From: Oscheius dolichura
Taxonomy: Eukaryota > Nematoda > Chromadorea > Rhabditida > Rhabditidae
Assembly (NCBI GenBank): GCA_932521035.1
Contig: OW051496.1
Coordinates: forward strand, 6,200,001-6,264,000
Length of the DNA stretch: 64,000 bases
Reading direction: 5' to 3'
The translations under genes and the position numbers were made by a program. Positions 58,541 to 64,000 of the stretch are shown one piece after another. The notes beneath the pieces were generated by a model. The model made no database searches, had not been told where the DNA came from, and worked only from the letters and a program-made list of their open reading frames with translations. Numbering within the stretch: position 1 is the stretch's first letter; every line of letters begins with the position of its first letter.

Positions 58541-60799
58541 GTCAAAGGTTCTGGAACATTGGCACGAGGAGACGGTGGGCTTGGCGGATGAAGCCGACGG
58601 CGGTGGAGCACTCCATGTGGGTCTGTGTCACCAGGTCGTCGGCCTAAACAACGTTTGGAGAGAACCCTCCTTCTCACCTTGCTGGCCTCTGTGGTCGACG
58701 ACAGCGCCTCCGTGTACTGGCCCGTGTGGTAGTTGATCCGCTGGGAGATCAGTTTGAAAAGACTGATAAAGTGCCTATAGTCCACGTCCTGGCGGAGGAT
58801 GAGCAGCAGATTGGCCAACTTGGAGACTATCTGAAAGCGGGAGGTGGGGAAGGAGAAAGACAAGAGAGTGCCTGGACGGAAGACGCCGTGAATTCGGCCA
58901 GGGACTGCACGGAGTCGGAGAAGAGCTCGTCGGCCGACTTCCCCTCACACCAGGCTAACCTCGTCGTAATTTCCTGAAATGGAACATATCTCTTAAAAAC
59001 TAAAAGAACAAACATTATCACAGTCGAGGAGATTTTTCGGTTCATAGGGAAGGTTGATCCGTTTCAACAGGTCGACCAGCAACTCGGCAAAGTCTCCGTC
59101 CTCTATCCTCTCGGTGTCGACCTCGTTCAAGGCGTCGAGGTACTGTCTCTCGAACTTGGGCGACGCCACTGGGCGGTTGCTCGACAGCAATTCCAACGCC
59201 TCCAGGTGGGCCATTCCCTCGCTCTTGCCAAACTCCGACGCCACATCCGGCACCTTCTGAACAAATCAGATAGGGACACAAAGAGGAGACAGACCTTTTG
59301 AGAGACAGCTGGACCCGCCTGGTAAGGCAGCTCCTTCTCCTTCCGTTCCCTCAACTCTCGCAACACATCCGACAGATTCTGGCCACTGTCCTCGGCAAAA
59401 ATCATCCTCCTTCGCCCGGCATTCTAAACGATTTCGTGTATAAAGGGGGAGAGTCGTACATCGTCCTTTACAGTAACCGCCTCGAATGTCTTCTTCCCGA
59501 TGGATTCGAGCACATCCATTCCTCCGGAGACGAGCCCCGACAACATTCCGAATCCGGCCGTCAACGGGACTGTCGAGGTCGACTCCTCTGGCCTCCTCTC
59601 TTCTTCTATGCGGACATTCTTCACCTGTCCCGCGAGTTCCTTCTCTCGACGGGCGACGTCTTCGGCAGAGGGCAGCCCCAGGGAGGATTCGATGGTGGAC
59701 GAGAATGTCTCTCCTGGAACAATATCTTCTATAGACAGCGAAGAGGGACTAACCAACACCCGAGAGTAGACCTCCCCATCCCCAGCCGGCTGTCTTCTTC
59801 TCCGTCTTCTTTGGGACTGGCTTCGGTTGCTCGTCTTCCTGCCTCTTCGGGACAGCCTCAGCCACTTTCTTATCGTCTATCAGACTCCAATCATTCCATC
59901 TGCATTTCAATTGTTATATCAATGGGAATAAGTGTAACCAACCCCTCGGTGGACTTCTTCGGCTGGCTGTTCGTCTCCTCCTCGCCCCACTCGTCCCACT
60001 CTATCTCCATCGAGTCGTCCTTATGTTTCTTCCTCTTCTTCTCTACAAAACTCTTCTTTTCGGGTGTCTTCTCCTCCATTTCAGGAGCAGATGGAACTGA
60101 AAGCAGTCATTATCCGCGGATAGGAGAGTCCTTACCTGGAGTTTCTTCTTTTGTGGGAGTCGATGAGATTTCTGTGTCGAAGTCATCCCATCCGCCTTCA
60201 TCCTGGGACTTCTGTAAAATTGGATGAAAGAGGGGCAAGGACACCAACCTCAGAGTCTGTGGTGGAGGCCTTTTCTTCGCTTGGAACGGCCATTTCCCTC
60301 GGAGTCTTCTCCCTCGTGTCATCCGGCAATGTTTCCTTCAAAATATGGATAGATAGACAGAAAAGACGAGGCCTACCTTGACGATCTCCTCAAGGAGACG
60401 TTTGTTCTCGAAGGACAGGCTGCCCGGCTGCGACTCGGACTTGCTGCTCCTGGAGGAATCCTCTTCTTCGAGCAACGACTCCTATAAATTTATTTAGGCA
60501 ATAGAAAATGGAGGGACTGACCTGGCTGGACCCGTTGTCAGTGCTTTCCGTGCTGTCTTCGACGACTGACTCGACGATGTCCTCCTTTTCTTCTTGTTCC
60601 GGTTCCGGGTTCTTCTCCTCCAGCTCGTCTTTGCTTTTCTTCTTCTTTTCGGGCACAGTCTAAGTCTATTGATAAAAGAAACGTCAATCATACTCACCGT
60701 AGAAGTGGAAGACGGCTTGTCCAGCGGCTGGCCCGTCTCGGACTCCTCGTATTCCCCCTCCGAAGCACTCAGGAATTCGTCGTCGTCCGAATCGCACAT
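58541..60799 (-). CDS. FAM114A (NOXP20)-like protein
   Basis: The family is poorly understood and linked to Golgi/Rab2 and to nervous-system expression. Start MCDSDDDEFLSASEGEYEE at 60799, 1 nt after a TTTTCAG acceptor. The N-terminal half is low-complexity and acidic (Glu/Ser/Lys-rich, with WDDFDTE and EWDEWGEEE segments) and leads into KKTAGWGWG, the Trp/Gly motif at the start of the conserved domain. The conserved domain includes TIESSLGLPSAEDVARREKE, GFGMLSGLVSGGMDVLESIG with KKTFEAV, and LEALELLSSNRP. The C-terminal part is helical (NLLLILRQDVDYRHFISLFK) and ends HRLLVPMFQNL at TGA 58541-58543. About twelve exons, introns 36-60 nt. Assignment rests on the GxGMLSG...LESIGKKT block. Confidence 0.82.
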
Positions 60800-61353
60800 C
60801 CTGAAAAGATGATGGTGACACGGGGCGGTTAGAAAAGATTTTTATTTGGAAACTTTTATTTCATGTGAAAGTTTTGGCTATTTGCCAGGGTGCAAACGGG
60901 GCGCATTTACGTGAGTCGATACTGAAACATCCCGAAGTGAGGGTTGGTTAGGACAATCAGAAACTGGGACAAATTTGGACGGGAATGGCCTGGAAGCGAA
61001 AGCAGGAAAGAGCTGTCACTTGGCTTTGGTGACAAGGCCCGATAAGATTGATAAGAGATAAGTAAAAAAGCAAGGGAGGGACTGTTAGGAAATAAGCTCA
61101 ATTGACAGACAAAATGAGTGGGTCTCGCGTCTGTTCCGGTAATGACCTGCCGACCAGGACAGGACAAGTCCAGCCGGACTGGTCCGGAGGGTGACCCCTC
61201 CGCTTCCGAGATATAATTGGAGGAGGTATCTTCCCTCTCGCCCCAGTCACCCTTCCCGTCGTCCCCTCTCCCGTGTGTTTACCGATCTGTTAAGGTCAAC
61301 CACATAAAATACCCTCGAACCAGTCTAAATATATCGTTATTCCAAGGGAAAAC
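60800..61353. other. Intergenic region between divergent genes
   Basis: Shared promoter space of the FAM114A-like gene (minus) and the glycosyltransferase gene (plus). No supported gene. Confidence 0.5.
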
Positions 61354-62697
61354 ATGCCCAAGTATCCGCCGGTGAAGTCGTCTATCCTCGCCGCCTTCCT
61401 CCTCCTCGTCCTCCGGAAGATCGTCTTGGCCCTCCTCGCCATGAACATTGTCCGCCTCGGCTGGGACCAAGTCAGCACGGAGAGGATGGCCCGTTTAATG
61501 GGGGCCCGGATGTCTCATCTGTCCCTTTTAGCTCGCCTCTCCTCACTTCAACCAGACGGTGTCTTCCCTGCCGGCCGGCCAGGAGACCTTCGTCCTCCTC
61601 CTGAATAGACACGCCCTCAACATGACCTTCAACTGGCTCTGCAACACTGCTCGGATCCCAGGTCGGCCCCCTCTCCATACATTCTTTGCTCTCAGGTGTA
61701 CACAGGACATCCCTGATTGTCACACTTGATGAGGAAGCGGCCTCCGAGATAAAGAAAACATGGCCCGAAATATCTGTCCTCCAGTGGAATGTGCCGGGAC
61801 TGCAGGTGAGAGGCCCCTTGTGTTTCTAGAACACTTGTAGGACTCATTCAACTACGGGGACGGCAACTACCAGCTGTTCTATCTCTTGAGGAGCAATTTG
61901 GCCCGTGCTCTGCTCACAATGGGCAGGTCGTTCTGGATGATCCAGCAGGACACCTTCTGGAGCGAGTCGCTCTCGTCCGTATCCATCCGGGACAGTCCCA
62001 GCGACATTATCTTTGACCGGGCATCCGAGCACGGCCCCCTCGTGGCAGGTTTGTTTCCCCTTTTTCCATCATTGATCTTGTCAGGCGGCTACTACGGAGC
62101 GAAACCGACGTCCTCCTCGAAAAAATATTTTGACAGACTCTCGGACGACATTTCGTGGTGGTATGTCCCGGACAACGCGTACATGACCTCCCTCTGCCAG
62201 CTGGCCGGGCTGGCCGAGTGCGGCCACCTCCCCTTCAGGTACTGGTTTCCCATAAAAAAGAAGATCCACTTCAGCCTTATCACCAATTGGCAGTGGCTGG
62301 ACAGCAGCTCGGGAGGGACTCCTCCGAAGTTTATCCAATTCGACGGGGAGACAAAATTGGGAGGGAAACTGACACAGGTAGGGGCGAGGGCGCCATCGAA
62401 ACCTCTTCAGATGAAAAAACTGAGATTTTACTTTCTGGCCGATGACGGGAGGACATGTAATTCAGATGCGGTCGAGGTGGGTTGAGGAAAGAAATCGAGC
62501 GAGACATTCTCTAGGAGGCTCGGCGGAGTGTGGCGGGACGGAGGAGGCCCAGCTGGGCGGAGGTTGCCTCGTACAGTCACCGACAGTTCAAGTTCTACCA
62601 GGCCGTCGTCGACGCCCTCTACAGTAACCGGTTGACCTCGTGGCTGCTCAACCGTTGGATTCTGCCCTACGCCCACTTTTGTATGCTCTCGTTGTGA
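61354..62697 (+). CDS. Type II membrane nucleotide-diphospho-sugar transferase (PF03407-like)
   Basis: Probably a Golgi enzyme. The ATG at 61354 gives a short cytosolic tail and a signal-anchor (ILAAFLLLVLRKIVLALLAM). The catalytic domain has TFVLLLNRHALNMTFNWLCN, SLIVTLDEEA, NLARALLTMGRSFWMIQQDT followed by FW (in the place of the DxD region), IIFDRASEHGPLVAGGYYGA and YVPDNAYMTSLCQLAG. The C-terminus, after RFYFLADDGRTCNSDAVE, ends LPYAHFCMLSL with TGA at 62695-62697. A classical DxD is not obvious; QQDTFW may be its variant. About seven exons; introns are 36-60 nt. This family is expanded in nematodes. Donor and acceptor sugars are unknown. Confidence 0.7.
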
Positions 62698-64000
62698 CAC
62701 GGCCCTCCACATCTGGAACTTTCTGTTTATCGGGATAAATGCTTCCATCCGGCGACCCCGGCCGGCCGACTTCTACACCCTTTTGTCTCACATGACTCCG
62801 CTTCACAGGAGTCTCCGGCTCTATTTATGGCCGGTAGCGAGAAGAGGAGCTGTCCTTCTCATAACATTACACCCTCGCCAAGTCAAATACGAGTCCTGGC
62901 CCACAACAGCTCCCTGGCCGGGTGTTATTCTCCTCCCAATTAATCTCTGGAAGAGAAAGGAAACAGCCATTGCTCATCTGGGCACTTTTTCTCGACCTCT
63001 GTGTCCCCGACCCATCAATCGTTGGCCCAATGATCCGCGTGATGTCTCCCCTGTCTCATTCCCCGGCCTCCCGTCATTTTTTGGGGAAGTCCGTTAGGTG
63101 TGACAACGACCCCACACCTGATAAAAAGGCCATCCACTTTTTATGGCCCCCCTCCTCCAGCCTATCAGCCTTCTCGCCTCAAGAGCGAACTTTCCATCCC
63201 TCGTCGTCCAATTGACCTCCTCCGAACTGTTCGGCTAAGCCCGGCCGATGTTTATTTTCACACCGTTTTCGAGGAGCTCCTTCGTTTTTCTTCTGTCCTC
63301 GTCTCCTTTCCGTTCCCCCGGCTACCCCTCTCCCTCTCTTCTCCCTTCCTTCCTCATTGGGGGTAGGTGTCCCCGGGGTTCATTAGGAACACGATCCTCT
63401 TCTGGTGGAAGAACTTTAGTTGGACCCTCTTGAACCCCCTGCTCCTCATTGGAAGAAACTGTTTGCCCCCCTATTTAACAGGGTGTTTGTCTCTATCTTC
63501 CATCCCAATTAGCCCCTCCAAGATGTCTTCTCCCCCGGTAGATAGGGGTGCCCGTGACATGGTCTCGTATTCCCACTCTGCCCAGTTTGGAGCCGTGAAA
63601 TTGCATCCGCTGGGATTGTTGACCAGGTTTGCTCTTCTCGCGGTCGCTGTTCTTTCGGGAGATCATCGCCAATTCCACAATTCCGTCCGATTGGCCGTCC
63701 CCCTATAACCCAATTAAGTGGCCGTTGCCCTCTGCTGGCCCCCCTCCTAGGGTCCCTCTTCCTCTTCCAAGATCCCCATCCTCAAGGCCTTTCTCTCCTC
63801 GTCTGCCAGTGTATCTTATCCTTCTTTTCGGTCAGTCCTGTTGGCAATAAGCCCCTGAAGCGGTGGTGCCATTCGTCCTTATTGCGCTCCGAGTACCCCT
63901 CGGTCTCGTCCAATTTCACCCTCAGCTGAGCCATGGGCTCCCTCAACATGTCCTCCGTCATGAGCATCATGAGGGCCTCGCCCGTCTATCAGCAGATCAC
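62698..64000. other. Right-end region, possible partial gene on the minus strand
   Basis: No supported complete gene. Near the end, a minus-strand frame (63970 to about 63840) reads MMLMTEDMLREPMAQLRVKL and on to NKDEWHHRF, is preceded by an acceptor-like CTGATAG, and looks coding. It may be an internal exon of a gene that continues past the window. A C/T-rich block at 63100-63500 on the plus strand has only chance open frames. Confidence 0.35.

Noticed and set aside
59298..60227. 309-codon plus-strand open frame
   Set aside because: Antisense shadow of the FAM114A-like gene; Ser/Pro-rich translation follows from the acidic coding strand.

Overview
The window is nuclear DNA of a nematode. 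The evidence is short introns (mostly 35-60 nt) with T-rich acceptors ending CAG or TAG, acceptor-like sites just upstream of many start codons (as expected for spliced-leader trans-splicing), and the gene content: a tetrathymosin, two EGO-1/RRF-1-type RNA-dependent RNA polymerases, a patched-related protein, a C-type lectin, WAP and Ig-like secreted proteins. It is not C. elegans itself, since the gene models and order differ. All exon models below were assembled by eye from reading frame and splice signals.

Region 1 (1-17.2 kb) is AT-rich. It holds a small secreted protein gene (+), a Ctr copper transporter (-), the mitochondrial ribosomal protein uL29m/MRPL47 (+), a short type I membrane protein with a PPxY tail (-) whose 3' end abuts MRPL47, a four-repeat thymosin-beta gene (+), and a tandem pair of large AT-hook/zinc-finger genes (+). 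The pair comprises a full-length copy (7.2-13.0 kb) and a shortened copy (14.6-17.0 kb) with two frame-preserving internal deletions. A 1.2 kb repeat-bearing insertion sits in one intron of the first copy. A hairpin, MITE-like element sits in a tetrathymosin intron.

Region 2 (17.2-64 kb) is more GC-rich with GC-ending codons. In order it has: a WAP-domain secreted protein (-), a four-pass membrane protein (-), two tandem secreted Ig-like proteins (-), a gene-poor stretch, a PRKX-type AGC kinase (-), another gene-poor stretch, a two-domain C-type lectin (+), an unrecognised membrane protein (-), two tandem RdRPs (-), an aldo-keto reductase directly downstream of an ionotropic-receptor-like gene (-, operon-like), a patched-related protein (+), glutamine synthetase (-), iPLA2 directly downstream of a FAM114A-like gene (-, operon-like) and a PF03407-like glycosyltransferase (+).

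Functionally the window is mixed housekeeping and accessory genes. The most coherent unit is the RdRP pair, which in this family makes secondary small RNAs. The most unusual structure is the zinc-finger duplication, where the central segment including introns is nearly identical between copies while both flanks are clearly diverged, suggesting gene conversion. I see no rRNA, tRNA, CRISPR array or convincing viral element.
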